From NCBI RefSeq assembly GCF_030815585.1, contig NZ_JAUSWY010000001.1, positions 2,976,001-3,040,000 on the forward strand: a DNA stretch of 64,000 bases, given 5' to 3'. This stretch comes from Arthrobacter pascens (lineage in GTDB: Bacteria; Actinomycetota; Actinomycetes; Actinomycetales; Micrococcaceae). Every line of letters starts with the position of its first letter. Position 1 is the stretch's first letter. Under the pieces are notes generated by a model. It did not search any database and was not told the DNA's origin. It saw only the letters and a program-made list of their open reading frames with translations. Below are positions 8,417 to 17,787 of this stretch, in pieces. The translations under genes were made by a program, and so were the position numbers.

Positions 8417-9400
8417 TCAAACCAATTTTGTCCCGGAGACGTACTCCATCGCCTTCACGAATACAGGATCCGTGGCACGTTCCATAGCCTGGTCCTCAGT
8501 GAGTTCCAGGACGCGGCACTGGATCCACCACAGATTGCCCAGCGGGTCAGGCACGCGGCCCACCCTGTCCCCCCAGTACATCTCAGTCATTTCCGTAACC
8601 GCTGTGGCGCCTGCCGCGAGCGCCTTCGCAAACGTTGCGTCCCCGTCGTCGACGTAGAGGCGGAGGAACGCCGGGGTGTCAGGCCACTCAGGGCGTGAGT
8701 CGAAGGCAAGGATGGTGGAGTCACCGATCCGGGCTTCTGCATGGCCGATCGATCCGTCGCCCATCGGTACCCGGAAACTCTCCTCTGCCCCAAATGCCGT
8801 GCTCATGAAGTCCAACAGGGCCGCAGTGTCCCTCGAAATGATCCAAGGCTCCACTGCCTTATGTCCCGCCGGGATCGGCTCAACCCCCTCGGCACGGGCT
8901 GGCGAAGGCAGGTTTCGGATGATGGCCGGGCAATCGTCGGGATGGTTTCCCTTGCCCCTCATCGCCTGGTCGAAGGAGCGGATGGCATACTCCATCCCGG
9001 CCGCGTACACAGGAGCGTTCCAACGCGCCTCTGCCTCGTCCGCAGGGACGTCCTCTACCTGGGACATGATCCACCAGATGTTCCCCAGAGGATCACGGAC
9101 GCGGGCGCCACGGTCACCCCATGCGCTGTTGCCCAATTCGGTGACCATGGTTGCGCCGGCGGCGCACGCGCGGCGCACGGTGTGGTCCGCATCGTCCACG
9201 TAGATCCTGAGGAGTGCCGGCGTTTGCGGCCAGTCCGGCGCGGCGTCAAATCCCATGATGACGCTGTCCCCGATCCGCGTCTCGGCGTGGCCGATGCGTC
9301 CGCCCCCGATGTCGAGGCTGAAGGGATCCTGCGCCCCGAACGCCGTGGCCACAAAGTCCAGCAGCCCCGTGGTGTCCGACGAGATGATCCACGGGGTCAC
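8417..9400 (-). CDS. Two-domain VOC (glyoxalase-like/PhnB-type) protein, possibly frameshifted at the N-terminus
   Basis: 327 residues built from two homologous halves, each beginning near PWIIS(R/S)DT and carrying DPLGN(I/L)WWI; this is a tandem VOC-superfamily fold related to PhnB-like proteins. No catalytic assignment is possible. The readable frame starts with GTG at 9400. A well-placed ribosome site (AAGGAGA) instead leads to a GTG at 9450. That reading frame encodes 17 residues ending in ...TAPEGTES and stops at 9397-9399, overlapping the 9400 start as GTGA. PhnB-like proteins often begin with a similar TLRTAPEG...VTPW stretch, so a one-base deletion near 9400 would explain both. The gene is divergent from a WYL regulator. 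Confidence 0.78.
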   Translation of the reverse strand: MTPWIISSDTTGLLDFVATAFGAQDPFSLDIGGGRIGHAETRIGDSVIMGFDAAPDWPQTPALLRIYVDDADHTVRRACAAGATMVTELGNSAWGDRGARVRDPLGNIWWIMSQVEDVPADEAEARWNAPVYAAGMEYAIRSFDQAMRGKGNHPDDCPAIIRNLPSPARAEGVEPIPAGHKAVEPWIISRDTAALLDFMSTAFGAEESFRVPMGDGSIGHAEARIGDSTILAFDSRPEWPDTPAFLRLYVDDGDATFAKALAAGATAVTEMTEMYWGDRVGRVPDPLGNLWWIQCRVLELTEDQAMERATDPVFVKAMEYVSGTKLV

Positions 9401-9557
9401 GATTCCGTACCCTCGGGAGCCGTCCTGAGAGTGGTGTTTTCCTTCGTCACGGTGGTCTCCTTGTTCCGGGTTGGTGTGTATGTCTCCACGGTAGAATCGA
9501 AGTAGGACAACTTGTGGCCTATATCCACGGTGAAATTATCCCGAGGTGAATGAGAAG

Positions 9558-10523
9558 ATGAGCGACACTCCTTCCCGGCTCCTGCGGTTGCTCTCCCTGT
9601 TGCAGACGCCGCGCGAGTGGCCGGGCAGCGAACTGTCGGCTCGGATGGGTGTCAGTGCACGTACGGTCCGCCGGGACATCGACAGGCTGCGCCAGCTGGG
9701 CTATCCGGTGGAAGCGACCATGGGGGCCGCCGGTGGATATCGGCTGACATCCGGCGCCCCCATGCCTCCTTTGATCCTGGACGACGACGAGGCAGTGGCT
9801 ATCGCGGTGGGCCTGCGGGCAGCAGCCGGGCAGGCCGTTGCGGGAATCGAAGAGGCATCAGTCCGCGCCCTGGCTAAATTGGAACAGGTGTTGCCGTCCC
9901 GCCTGCGCTACCGGGTACGGTCCTTAGGCAATTCGACAGTGCAGCTTTCGGCACCGGGCCCAAAGGTTGATCCCGGGATTCTCACCGTTCTGGCCGCCGC
10001 CATCGCAAATCACGAACGGGTACGGTTCCGCTATCAGTCAGCAGCCTCTGCCGAAGCCGGCCGCCACGTGGATCCCGACCGGCTTGTTGCAGCGGGGCGC
10101 CGCTGGTATCTCGTGGCCTGGGATCACGACCGGGCGGACTGGCGGTTTTTCCGGGCCGACAGGATCACGGAAGCGCGCGGCACAGGGGCCAGGGCTACGC
10201 CACGGCAGCTCCCGGCCGAAGACGCCGCGGCCTTCCTGAAGGAAAGAATGTTCGCCCTGGCACCGGTCTTCGCAGCAGACGTGACACTGCACATGCCAGC
10301 TGAACAGGTGGCAGACATCCTCGGAACGGCGCAGGGGCAGATTGTTGCCCTGGGGCCTGCCACCTGCCGCCTGCACGGCCTGACCGACACCCTGGAATGG
10401 CTAGCCACCCGCTTGGCCACCCTGGGCTGTGAGTTTGACGTGCATGGGCCTCCCGAACTGATCGACCACTTCCGAACTCTGACCGCCAGGTTTGAAAGGT
10501 CTGTGCGGAAGGAGAAAGAATAG
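9558..10523 (+). CDS. WYL-domain transcriptional regulator (YafY/DeoR-type HTH)
   Basis: 321 residues from ATG 9558, with GAGG (9544-9547) ten bases upstream; a GTG at 9546 is the alternative. The N-terminal winged helix-turn-helix (LLRLLSLLQ ... ELSARMGVSARTVRRDIDRLRQLGYPV) is followed by GGYRL, then a WYL domain (RRWYLVAWDHDRADWRFFRADRI) and a C-terminal WCX region. WYL domains sense ligands, including nucleic acids in some cases. It faces the VOC gene, so local control of that gene is plausible. Confidence 0.87.
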   Translation: MSDTPSRLLRLLSLLQTPREWPGSELSARMGVSARTVRRDIDRLRQLGYPVEATMGAAGGYRLTSGAPMPPLILDDDEAVAIAVGLRAAAGQAVAGIEEASVRALAKLEQVLPSRLRYRVRSLGNSTVQLSAPGPKVDPGILTVLAAAIANHERVRFRYQSAASAEAGRHVDPDRLVAAGRRWYLVAWDHDRADWRFFRADRITEARGTGARATPRQLPAEDAAAFLKERMFALAPVFAADVTLHMPAEQVADILGTAQGQIVALGPATCRLHGLTDTLEWLATRLATLGCEFDVHGPPELIDHFRTLTARFERSVRKEKE

Positions 10524-10546
10524 TTGCGCAGAGTGCAAAGATGCAC
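10524..10546. promoter_or_regulatory. Overlapping inverted repeats, probable TetR operator
   Basis: TTGCGC-AGA-GTGCAA (10524-10538) overlaps GTGCA-AAGA-TGCAC (10533-10546). The repeats cover the -35 and spacer of the TetR-MMPL promoter, as expected of an autoregulatory site. Confidence 0.5.
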
Positions 10547-10547
10547 G

Positions 10548-10553
10548 TAGTGT
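10548..10553 (+). promoter_or_regulatory. -10 hexamer of the TetR-MMPL operon (leaderless)
   Basis: TAGTGT, 6 nt before the ATG at 10560, with TTGCGC 18 bp upstream as a possible -35. Confidence 0.55.
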
Positions 10554-10559
10554 AACCGG

Positions 10560-11294
10560 ATGCCTCAACCTCAGCCGGCTCCCAGCGCTGCCCCCGGCGG
10601 AACGGCCCCGCCGCCGTCGCGCCGTGAAAAGAACAAGGCCGCCACCCGCCAGGCCATTACCGATGCGGCACTGACACTCCTTCGGAGCAATGGTCCCGGC
10701 AATTTCACAGTGGAGGACATAGCCGACGCCGCAGGGATCTCCCGGCGCACGTTCTTCAACTACTTCGGCAGCACAGAAGCTGCGCTGGCGTCGATGACCC
10801 ACGGCTTCCTGGACAACGCCCTCCAGCAGTTCCGGCTGCGGCCTGCAAGTGAACCCATCCTCGAATCCGCCCGCGCCGCGCTGATGGAACTTGCCGACCC
10901 CATGACTGTTGCTCCCCTGGCCGAGCTGTTCACGCTCATTGAACAGAACCCGCAGCTGTCCCGCTCCGAACTGGAAGCGTGGGACCACTGCACCGAACAG
11001 ATCATCGCCGCAGCCAAGGAACGCAACGCAGGAACTCCTGGCGCAGTGATCGATGAACTGTATCTGCGCGCCCTGGCAGGTTCGGCGATTGCCTGCGGGA
11101 AAGCGGCCATGGACGTGTGGTTTGCGCGGTGCAGTGGCGACATGTCGCCGGCCTCCCTCTCCGTGCTCCGCCAGCTGCTGATCGATGCCATCGGCCATCT
11201 TGGCGCCGGCTTCGACGGCGGTGCACGCGCCACCTCCGCGTCCCCCACCCCAGGCTCCCCCACCCCAAGCTCCCCCGGCACAGACAGGCTCTGA
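10560..11294 (+). CDS. TetR-family transcriptional regulator
   Basis: 244 residues. After a Pro-rich lead of about 20 residues comes a standard TetR DNA-binding domain (NKAATRQAITDAALTLL ... FTVEDIADAAGISRRTFFNYFGSTEAAL), then a helical ligand/dimer domain and a low-complexity Ser/Pro tail. The stop lies one base before the MMPL transporter ATG, so the two form an operon. The likely role is repression of the exporter and of itself through the repeats at 10524-10546. Confidence 0.88.
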   Translation: MPQPQPAPSAAPGGTAPPPSRREKNKAATRQAITDAALTLLRSNGPGNFTVEDIADAAGISRRTFFNYFGSTEAALASMTHGFLDNALQQFRLRPASEPILESARAALMELADPMTVAPLAELFTLIEQNPQLSRSELEAWDHCTEQIIAAAKERNAGTPGAVIDELYLRALAGSAIACGKAAMDVWFARCSGDMSPASLSVLRQLLIDAIGHLGAGFDGGARATSASPTPGSPTPSSPGTDRL

Positions 11295-11295
11295 A

Positions 11296-13828
11296 ATGGC
11301 TCTACTGCTTTACCGCCTTGGCAAGTTCTCCTACCGCCGCCGCTGGCTTGTCATCGCGTTGTGGCTTGCCGTGATGTTGGCCGTGGGCGGCGCTGCAACC
11401 GCCCTCCACGGCACCATGTCCAACAATTTCCAGATCCCGGGTACCGAAACCCAGCAGATGGCGGACAAGCTCAAGACAGGACTCCCCGAATCCTCCGGCG
11501 GAGCGGCCGGCATTGTGTTCGAGACCAGGGACGGGAAGTTTACCCAGGCCGGGAAGGACGCCGTATCGGCTGCCCTGGCCAAACTGGAGTCGCTTCCCGA
11601 CGTCCGGGGCACTGTGGATCCGTTCGCCGCGCAGACGCAGCTGGACAAGGCGGCTTCGGACCTCGCCGCGGGCGAACAGCAGGCCGCGGCGGGCAAGGCG
11701 GAGCTCGACAAGAACAGGGCCGGGCTCGCGGCCAGCGCGGCGCAACTGGCCGAAGCCGAGCAGCAGCTCACCGCCGCAGGCACCCCAGCCGCCGTCATCG
11801 AAGCCCGGCTCGGACAGCAGAAAGCCGCCCTGGCGGCTGGACAGCAAAGGCTCGACGCCAGCGCGCAGGAGCTTGCGGCCGGCGCGGCCAAGCTGGACCT
11901 CGCCAAACGCCAGCTTGCAGCATCGTCCGGCCTGCGTTTTGTATCCGAAGACGGCACCGCGGCCTTGGCTCAGGTCCAGTTCAGGACCTCCATCAACGGC
12001 CTGGAAACCCAGCGTCCGCCAGCAGGTCCAGGAAATCGCGCAGGAAGTCTCCGCAGCAGGCGTGACTGCGCTTGCCAGCAAGGAAATCACTGAGGATGTT
12101 TCGGAGCTGTTCGGCATCTCCGAAATCCTGGGCATTGCGATCGCCGCCCTGGTCCTGATCGTTATGCTCGGCACCCTGATCGCTGCCGGCCTTCCGCTCC
12201 TGATGGCCCTGATAGGCGTGGCCGTTGGAGTAGGCGGCACCTTCGCCCTCAGCGGGGCTGTGGACATGAGCTCCATTTCGCCCATGCTGGCATTGATGCT
12301 GGGGCTTGCCGTAGGCATCGACTACTCCCTGTTCATCGTCAACCGGCACCGCAGCCAGCTCCTGGCCGGCATGGACGCCGAGGAATCCGTTGCCCTGGCC
12401 ACCGGCACCTCCGGCAACGCCGTGCTGTTCGCCGGCCTCACTGTCATCATCGCCCTTGCCGCACTGGTGGTCCCGGGCCTGCCGTTCCTGGCCGTGATGG
12501 GCCTTTCCGCCGCAGCGACAGTCGCCGTCGCCGTTGTGGTGGCGCTGACACTGACGCCGGCCGTCCTCTCGCTGATGGGCCGCAGGCTCATTTCCCAGCG
12601 GGCCTGGGCCAGGGCAGCCAAACGCGATGCCCACCCCGGCCACGAAGCTGAGGACAGGGCCAAGGAAGAACACCGCAGCAGTCACGGCTGGGGCGGCCTG
12701 GTCACCCGGCACCCCGTTGCCGCCCTTGTTGCGGGCGTGCTGCTGCTGGGCATCGTGGCCCTGCCGGCCAGCCAGTTGCGGCTCGCCCTGCCCGACGGCG
12801 GTTCGGAGCCGGTGGATTCGCAGGCCTACCACGCCTATGACGTCACCGGCAGGAGCTTCGGCGAGGGGATGACAGGGCCCATCGTGGTGGTGGGTGAGTT
12901 TCCGGCCGGCCTGAGCGAAACGGAAGCACAAACCAGGCAGCTGGATGTGGCCGACGTCCTGCGTGGCATGGACAACGTAACTGCAGCAGTGCCCGTAGCC
13001 CTGAGCGAGGACCGCCGCACCGCCGTCTTCCAGGTGGTTCCCCAGGAAGGACCGGCCAGTGCCAGCACCGTCCAGGTGGTCTCCGAGCTGCGTGCCAACA
13101 AGGCCGGGATCCAGGAGGCCACCGGTGTCAGCATCGGGCTCACCGGCCAAACGGCAGGCAATGTGGACGTGTCCACCAAACTAGCTGAGGCCCTGCCCCT
13201 GTACCTGGCCATCGTGGTGGGACTTTCCATGATCCTGCTGCTGCTGGTGTTCCGCTCCGTCGTGGTACCGCTGCTGGCCACAGGCGGCTTCCTGCTCTCC
13301 CTGGCCGCTGCGTTTGGAGCGGTGGTGGCGGTGTATCAGTGGGGCTGGCTGGGAGCCGTGTTCGACGTCGCCAACCCCGGCGCTGTCCTGAGCTTCCTGC
13401 CCATCATCCTGATCGGCGTGCTCTTCGGACTGGCCATGGACTACCAGGTGTTCATCACCTCCGGCATGCGCGAATCCTACATGCACGGCGAGTCAGCCAG
13501 GCACGCTGTGCGCAGTGGCTTCAGCCATGCGGCGGCCGTGGTCGCAGCTGCCGCCATCATCATGGTCAGCGTATTCGCGGGCTTCATCTTCAGCCACCTG
13601 ACTATGGTTCGTCCTTTGGGATTTGCCATGGCTTTCGGTGTGCTGGTGGACGCGTTTGTGGTGCGGATGACCATCGTGCCGGCAGCGATGTACCTGTTGG
13701 GCAGCAAGGCCTGGTGGCTGCCCACGTGGCTGGAACGGATCCTGCCGGACGTCGACGTCGAAGGTGCCAGGCTGCGCCAGGACGCCACCTCCGCGCCGGC
13801 ATCGACGGAGCTGGTCCACCAGGCCTGA
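11296..13828 (+). pseudogene. MMPL/RND-family membrane exporter, interrupted by a frameshift
   Basis: Read as one gene it encodes about 843 residues: an N-terminal transmembrane helix, an extracytoplasmic loop with a long Ala/Gln-rich coiled coil, then two blocks of membrane helices separated by a second loop. These are the features of MMPL lipid/drug exporters. The reading is in one frame up to Glu-Thr at 12004-12009 and continues in the +1 frame from AGC at 12011. One extra C in the CCC run 12008-12010 accounts for it, because removing it joins ...GLET to SVRQQVQEIA without a gap. Downstream, all membrane segments (e.g. GLAVGIDYSLFIVNRHR) are intact. It may be a sequencing error, a recent mutation or phase variation. 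If real, the N-terminal product would be short and soluble-tailed and transport would be lost. Confidence 0.82.
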
Positions 13829-13838
13829 GCAGGCCCGT

Positions 13839-13844
13839 TAGGCT
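13839..13844 (+). promoter_or_regulatory. -10 hexamer of maf (leaderless)
   Basis: TAGGCT, 7 nt before the GTG at 13852. Confidence 0.45.
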
Positions 13845-13851
13845 GGAGCCC

Positions 13852-14496
13852 GTGACCCGCTTGATTCTTGCCTCCCAATCCCCAGCCCGCACCAAGCTCC
13901 TGGCCGAGGCCGGCATCAGCCACTCGGTTCTGGTGTCCGATGTGGACGAGGACGCCGTACAGGCCCGGTATGGCATTACGGACCCCCACGACACTGCCCT
14001 GCTGCTGGCACGGGCCAAGGCCGAGGCCGTGGCGGCACTGCCGGAAGCGGAGGGCGCGCTGGTGGTCGGCTGCGACTCCGTCTTTGAGTTCAGTGGCGAG
14101 GCGCACGGGAAGCCATACACAGCCGCCGTCGCTCGCGAACGGATGCTCAGGATGAGCGGCAACAGCGGGGTGCTGCACACCGGGCACTGGCTGGTGGACT
14201 GCCGGGACACCACCCCCGACGACGCCACCACAGCACCTGGGTCAGGCGCCACCATCGGTGCAGTCGCCTCCGCCGAAGTCCACTTCATGGCTATGGATCC
14301 TGAGGAAATCGACGCGTACATCGCCACGGGTGAGCCGCTGCACTGCGCCGGGTCCTTCACCATCGACGGCCTGGGCGGCGCGTTCATCCGGAAGGTGGAC
14401 GGCGACCCGCATGCCGTCGTCGGGCTCTCCATTTCGACGCTGCGCAGCCTCCTGGCCCAGGCGAATGTGCGCATCACGGAGCTGTGGCCGGCGTAG
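13852..14496 (+). CDS. maf: Maf/HAM1-like nucleoside triphosphate pyrophosphatase
   Basis: 214 residues. It carries the Maf N-terminal signature as ASQSPARTKLL (family: ASxSPRRxxLL), the conserved acidic motif in GCDSVFEF and a KPYT segment. Maf proteins hydrolyse non-canonical or methylated NTPs to NMPs, limiting their incorporation into nucleic acids. GTG 13852 is the start; GGAG lies a few bases upstream and a -10 hexamer 7 nt upstream. Its place between carboxylase genes matches the mycobacterial order accD5-accE5-maf-accA3. Confidence 0.88.
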   Translation: MTRLILASQSPARTKLLAEAGISHSVLVSDVDEDAVQARYGITDPHDTALLLARAKAEAVAALPEAEGALVVGCDSVFEFSGEAHGKPYTAAVARERMLRMSGNSGVLHTGHWLVDCRDTTPDDATTAPGSGATIGAVASAEVHFMAMDPEEIDAYIATGEPLHCAGSFTIDGLGGAFIRKVDGDPHAVVGLSISTLRSLLAQANVRITELWPA

Positions 14497-14521
14497 TAAA
14501 CAGACCCGATTTCGGTGGAAC

Positions 14522-14538
14522 TTGTAGCTTCCCTACAA
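14522..14538. promoter_or_regulatory. Inverted repeat TTGTAG-N5-CTACAA upstream of accA3
   Basis: Perfect 6-bp arms around CTTCC, about 90 bp before the accA3 start. It is the same element as at 2180-2196 in front of accD. Confidence 0.6.
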
Positions 14539-14629
14539 AGCTTCGGCCGTTTACACGCGGAATCCGCAAGTAATATCGGGGGAACCCTCAAAATCGCGCT
14601 AGGCTCCCTGAAGGAAAGAAGGAGACGCC

Positions 14630-16447
14630 TTGTCAGCAAATTTGGAGCAGTCCGCAAGTCCCGTGCAGTCGAACCTCACAAAGGTGCTGATCGCCAACCG
14701 AGGCGAAATCGCAGTCCGGATCATCCGCGCTGCACGTGATGAAGGCATCGCCTCCGTGGCTGTCTACGCCGAGCCGGACCGCGACGCACTGCACGTCCGG
14801 CTTGCGGACGAGGCCTACTCCCTTGGCGGAAACACTGCTGCCGAGTCCTACCTGGTCATGGACAAGATCATCGATGCCGCCCGCCAGTCCGGCGCTGACG
14901 CCATCCACCCCGGTTACGGCTTCCTCGCAGAAAACGCCCAGTTCGCTGCGAAGGTCATCGAGGCCGGCATCACGTGGATCGGCCCCTCCCCCGAGGCGAT
15001 TTCCGCTTTGGGCGACAAGGTCCAGGCCCGCCACATCGCCGAGAAAGTGGGCGCACCGCAGGTTCCCGGCACCGCCGACCCGGTGCAGTCCGCCGAGGAA
15101 ATCCTCGACTTCGTGGACAAGTTCGGTCTGCCCGTGGCCATCAAGGCTGCGTTCGGCGGCGGTGGCCGGGGAATCAAGGTTGCCCGCACCCGCGACGAAA
15201 TCCCCGAACTGTTCGACTCTGCTGTCCGTGAGGCCGTCGCCGCCTTCGGCCGGGGCGAATGCTTCATCGAACGCTTCCTTGACGCGCCCCGGCACGTCGA
15301 AACCCAGTGCCTCGCAGATGCGCACGGCAATGTGGTGGTGGTATCCACCCGTGACTGCTCGCTGCAGCGGCGCAACCAGAAACTCGTCGAGGAAGCCCCC
15401 GCACCGTTCCTCACCGAGGACCAGAACCGCCGCCTCTATGAATCGTCGAAAGCCATCCTGAAGGAAGCCGGTTACCTCGGCGCAGGTACGTGCGAATTCC
15501 TGGTGGGCCAGGACGGCACCATCTCCTTCCTGGAGGTCAACACCCGGCTCCAGGTGGAGCACTGCGTTTCCGAAGAGGTCACGGGAATCGACCTGGTCCG
15601 CGAGCAGTTCAGGCTGGCCCGCGGCGAGGAGCTCGGCTATGACGACCCCGAGGTCCGCGGCCACTCCTTCGAATTCCGCATCACCGGTGAGGATCCGGGC
15701 CGCAACTTCATGCCGGCACCTGGCACCGTGCGTGTCCTGAAGAACCCCACCGGCCCGGGAATCCGCATCGATTCCGGGATCGAGCAGGGCGATGTCATCA
15801 GCGGCAACTTCGACTCCATGCTTTCCAAGCTCATCGTGACCGGCGCCAGCCGCCCGCAGGCGCTGCAGCGCGCCCGCCGTGCGCTGGAGGAAATGGTGGT
15901 GGAAGGGATTCCCACGGTCATCCCCTTCGATCTCGCCGTTGTTTCGGACCCGGCCTTCGCACCTGCCAGTGGACCGTTCAGCGTCCACACCCGGTGGATC
16001 GAAACAGAATTTGTCAACAACCTTCCCGCCTGGACCCCGGATGGAGCCGGGATCGATGATGACGACGCCGGCGCCCGCCAGCGCGTGGTGGTTGAAGTAG
16101 GTGGCAAACGCCTCGAAGTGGTACTGCCGGCATCGCTCGGGACGCTGGGATCCGGTTCCGCGGGTACCGGAGCGAAGTCCGCCAAGTCCAAGAAGCGCAC
16201 CCGCGCGGGGGGGTCGGCGGCGGCCGCTACCGGCGACGCGCTGACTTCACCCATGCAGGGCACCATCGTCAAGGTGGCAGTGGCCGACGGCGATGTTGTG
16301 GCCGAAGGCGACCTGGTGGTGGTACTCGAGGCGATGAAGATGGAGCAGCCCCTCACCGCGCACCGCTCCGGGACCATCACTGGACTCAGCGCACAGGCCG
16401 GTGAGACGGTTTCGGCCGGCGCCGTCATCGCCACGATCGAAGACTAA
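14630..16447 (+). CDS. accA3: Acetyl/propionyl-CoA carboxylase alpha subunit (biotin carboxylase + BCCP)
   Basis: 605 residues combining biotin carboxylase and carrier domain. The N-terminal biotin carboxylase domain ([19 protein letters not shown] ... [11 protein letters not shown]) is followed by the ATP-grasp loop [12 protein letters not shown], the catalytic [10 protein letters not shown] region and a Lys/Arg/Ala-rich linker. The C-terminal biotinyl domain carries EAMKMEQPL, whose central Lys is biotinylated by BirA. The start is TTG with GGAG about 5 nt upstream. It works with accD and the epsilon subunit. A run of seven G at 16207-16213 in the linker is a place to check for indels. Confidence 0.95.
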   Translation: MSANLEQSASPVQSNLTKVLIANRGEIAVRIIRAARDEGIASVAVYAEPDRDALHVRLADEAYSLGGNTAAESYLVMDKIIDAARQSGADAIHPGYGFLAENAQFAAKVIEAGITWIGPSPEAISALGDKVQARHIAEKVGAPQVPGTADPVQSAEEILDFVDKFGLPVAIKAAFGGGGRGIKVARTRDEIPELFDSAVREAVAAFGRGECFIERFLDAPRHVETQCLADAHGNVVVVSTRDCSLQRRNQKLVEEAPAPFLTEDQNRRLYESSKAILKEAGYLGAGTCEFLVGQDGTISFLEVNTRLQVEHCVSEEVTGIDLVREQFRLARGEELGYDDPEVRGHSFEFRITGEDPGRNFMPAPGTVRVLKNPTGPGIRIDSGIEQGDVISGNFDSMLSKLIVTGASRPQALQRARRALEEMVVEGIPTVIPFDLAVVSDPAFAPASGPFSVHTRWIETEFVNNLPAWTPDGAGIDDDDAGARQRVVVEVGGKRLEVVLPASLGTLGSGSAGTGAKSAKSKKRTRAGGSAAAATGDALTSPMQGTIVKVAVADGDVVAEGDLVVVLEAMKMEQPLTAHRSGTITGLSAQAGETVSAGAVIATIED

Positions 16448-16466
16448 TTTACTGCCGGAGGCACCC

Positions 16467-16907
16467 ATGATCGCACCAAGTTTTGAAGAAGAAGTGGACC
16501 GTTACCACCTGGCCGTTCCAGAAATCACCCGGGGGAATCCCGGACCAATCAAGGAGCTATATTCCCGGCTGGATGACGTCACCCTGGCCAACCCCTTTGG
16601 CGGCATCGCCCGCGGCTGGGCGCAGGTGGAGGCCCGGCTTGACCAGGCCTCGAGGCATTACCACGAAGGAGAAATGCTCGGCTTCGACACCGTCACGTCC
16701 TACACGGCCCGCGACACTGCCTACCTCGTGGAGACTGAACACTTCCGGGCACGCGTGGCAGAGGCCGCCGTCGTGGAGGAATTCGCGCTCCGCGTGACCA
16801 GTATCTTCCGCCGTGAAGAAGGCTACTGGAAGCTGGTACACCGGCATGCGGACCCCGCCGCCCAGCCGCAGTCCCGGCGGTCCCTGGCGGAGGCCACGGC
16901 CCTCTGA
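16467..16907 (+). CDS. NTF2-like/SnoaL-type small protein
   Basis: 146 residues from ATG 16467, with GGAG six bases upstream and 19 nt after the accA3 stop, so probably the last gene of that operon. The fold assignment rests on the pattern ...NPxxIKELYSRLDDVTLANPFGG...GW..VEARLDQAS and the final RREEGYWKLVHRHAD, typical of the nuclear transport factor 2/SnoaL/SgcJ group. These cone-shaped domains may be hydrolases, isomerases or simple binding proteins. No catalytic claim is possible. Confidence 0.72.
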   Translation: MIAPSFEEEVDRYHLAVPEITRGNPGPIKELYSRLDDVTLANPFGGIARGWAQVEARLDQASRHYHEGEMLGFDTVTSYTARDTAYLVETEHFRARVAEAAVVEEFALRVTSIFRREEGYWKLVHRHADPAAQPQSRRSLAEATAL

Positions 16908-16957
16908 GCGCACGCAACCCTCTGGCATGCGCCGTAGCGGCGGGGCACACTTAGCCT

Positions 16958-17689
16958 GTGAAGCCTTTCCTGCTCCTGGCCTCCCGGGCCGAAGACACCG
17001 CTGCCGAGGACGAGTACGCCGCCTACCTCAGATATGGCGGGCTGGCATCGTCGGAGCTGCGGCGTATCAGGCTTGAGGCCGGTCCCCTGCCGGACCTTGA
17101 CCTGTCCGGCTACTCGGGCGTGATTGTGGGCGGCAGTCCCTTCACCTCCAGCGACCCGAGCGACCATAAAAGCCCCACACAGCACCTGGTCGAGCGTGAG
17201 CTGTCCGGGCTGCTGGACAGGATCGTGGCAGAGGACTTCCCGTTTCTTGGTGCCTGCTACGGGGTTGGGACCCTGGGCACCCATCAGGGCGCCGTCATCG
17301 ACAGGACCTTCGGCGAGCCACTGGGCGGGGTGGAGATTGAACTCACGGATGCTGGTCTCGCCGATCCGGTGCTGCGCGGGATGCCGCGCCGCTTCATCGC
17401 CTTCACGGGCCACAAGGAGGCAGTCAGCTCGCTGCCGTCCCACGCAGTGCTGCTGGCATCGTCAGAGGCCTGCCCGGTGCAGATGTTCAGGATCAAAGAG
17501 AACCTTTACGCAACGCAGTTCCACCCCGAACTGGATGTGGAAGGCCTGGTGACCCGGATCGACATTTACCGCCATGCCGGGTATTTTCCGCCCGAGTCCG
17601 CCGAGGAGCTGATGGCGGGCGCCCGGCGCTTCACCGTCACGGAACCCACTAACATCCTGAAGAATTTTGTGGCCCGCTACGCTGGCTGA
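16958..17689 (+). CDS. Class I glutamine amidotransferase-like protein
   Basis: 243 residues with the class I GATase triad pattern: nucleophile Cys100 in GACYGVG and the C-terminal FHPEL histidine and glutamate. GGSPF near residue 50 supplies the oxyanion strand. There is no synthetase domain, so it is a stand-alone GATase1-like protein (GMP synthase-like annotation is common), possibly acting on a gamma-glutamyl compound. It starts with GTG; upstream and downstream genes have other functions. Confidence 0.78.
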   Translation: MKPFLLLASRAEDTAAEDEYAAYLRYGGLASSELRRIRLEAGPLPDLDLSGYSGVIVGGSPFTSSDPSDHKSPTQHLVERELSGLLDRIVAEDFPFLGACYGVGTLGTHQGAVIDRTFGEPLGGVEIELTDAGLADPVLRGMPRRFIAFTGHKEAVSSLPSHAVLLASSEACPVQMFRIKENLYATQFHPELDVEGLVTRIDIYRHAGYFPPESAEELMAGARRFTVTEPTNILKNFVARYAG

Positions 17690-17775
17690 CAAGCCAGGCC
17701 AGAGCCGTTCCTGCTACGGCCTCCGGGGTAGGGTCCCGCCACGCCTGGACCCCTCCCCACCCCGGTGATTTCGGG

Positions 17776-17781
17776 TACGTT
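17776..17781 (+). promoter_or_regulatory. -10 hexamer of the methyltransferase gene (leaderless)
   Basis: TACGTT, 6 nt before the ATG at 17788. Confidence 0.5.
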
Positions 17782-17787
17782 AAACGG

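Noticed and set aside
14633..15988. A 451-residue open frame antisense to accA3
   Set aside because: Complement of the biotin carboxylase; no ribosome site or motif.
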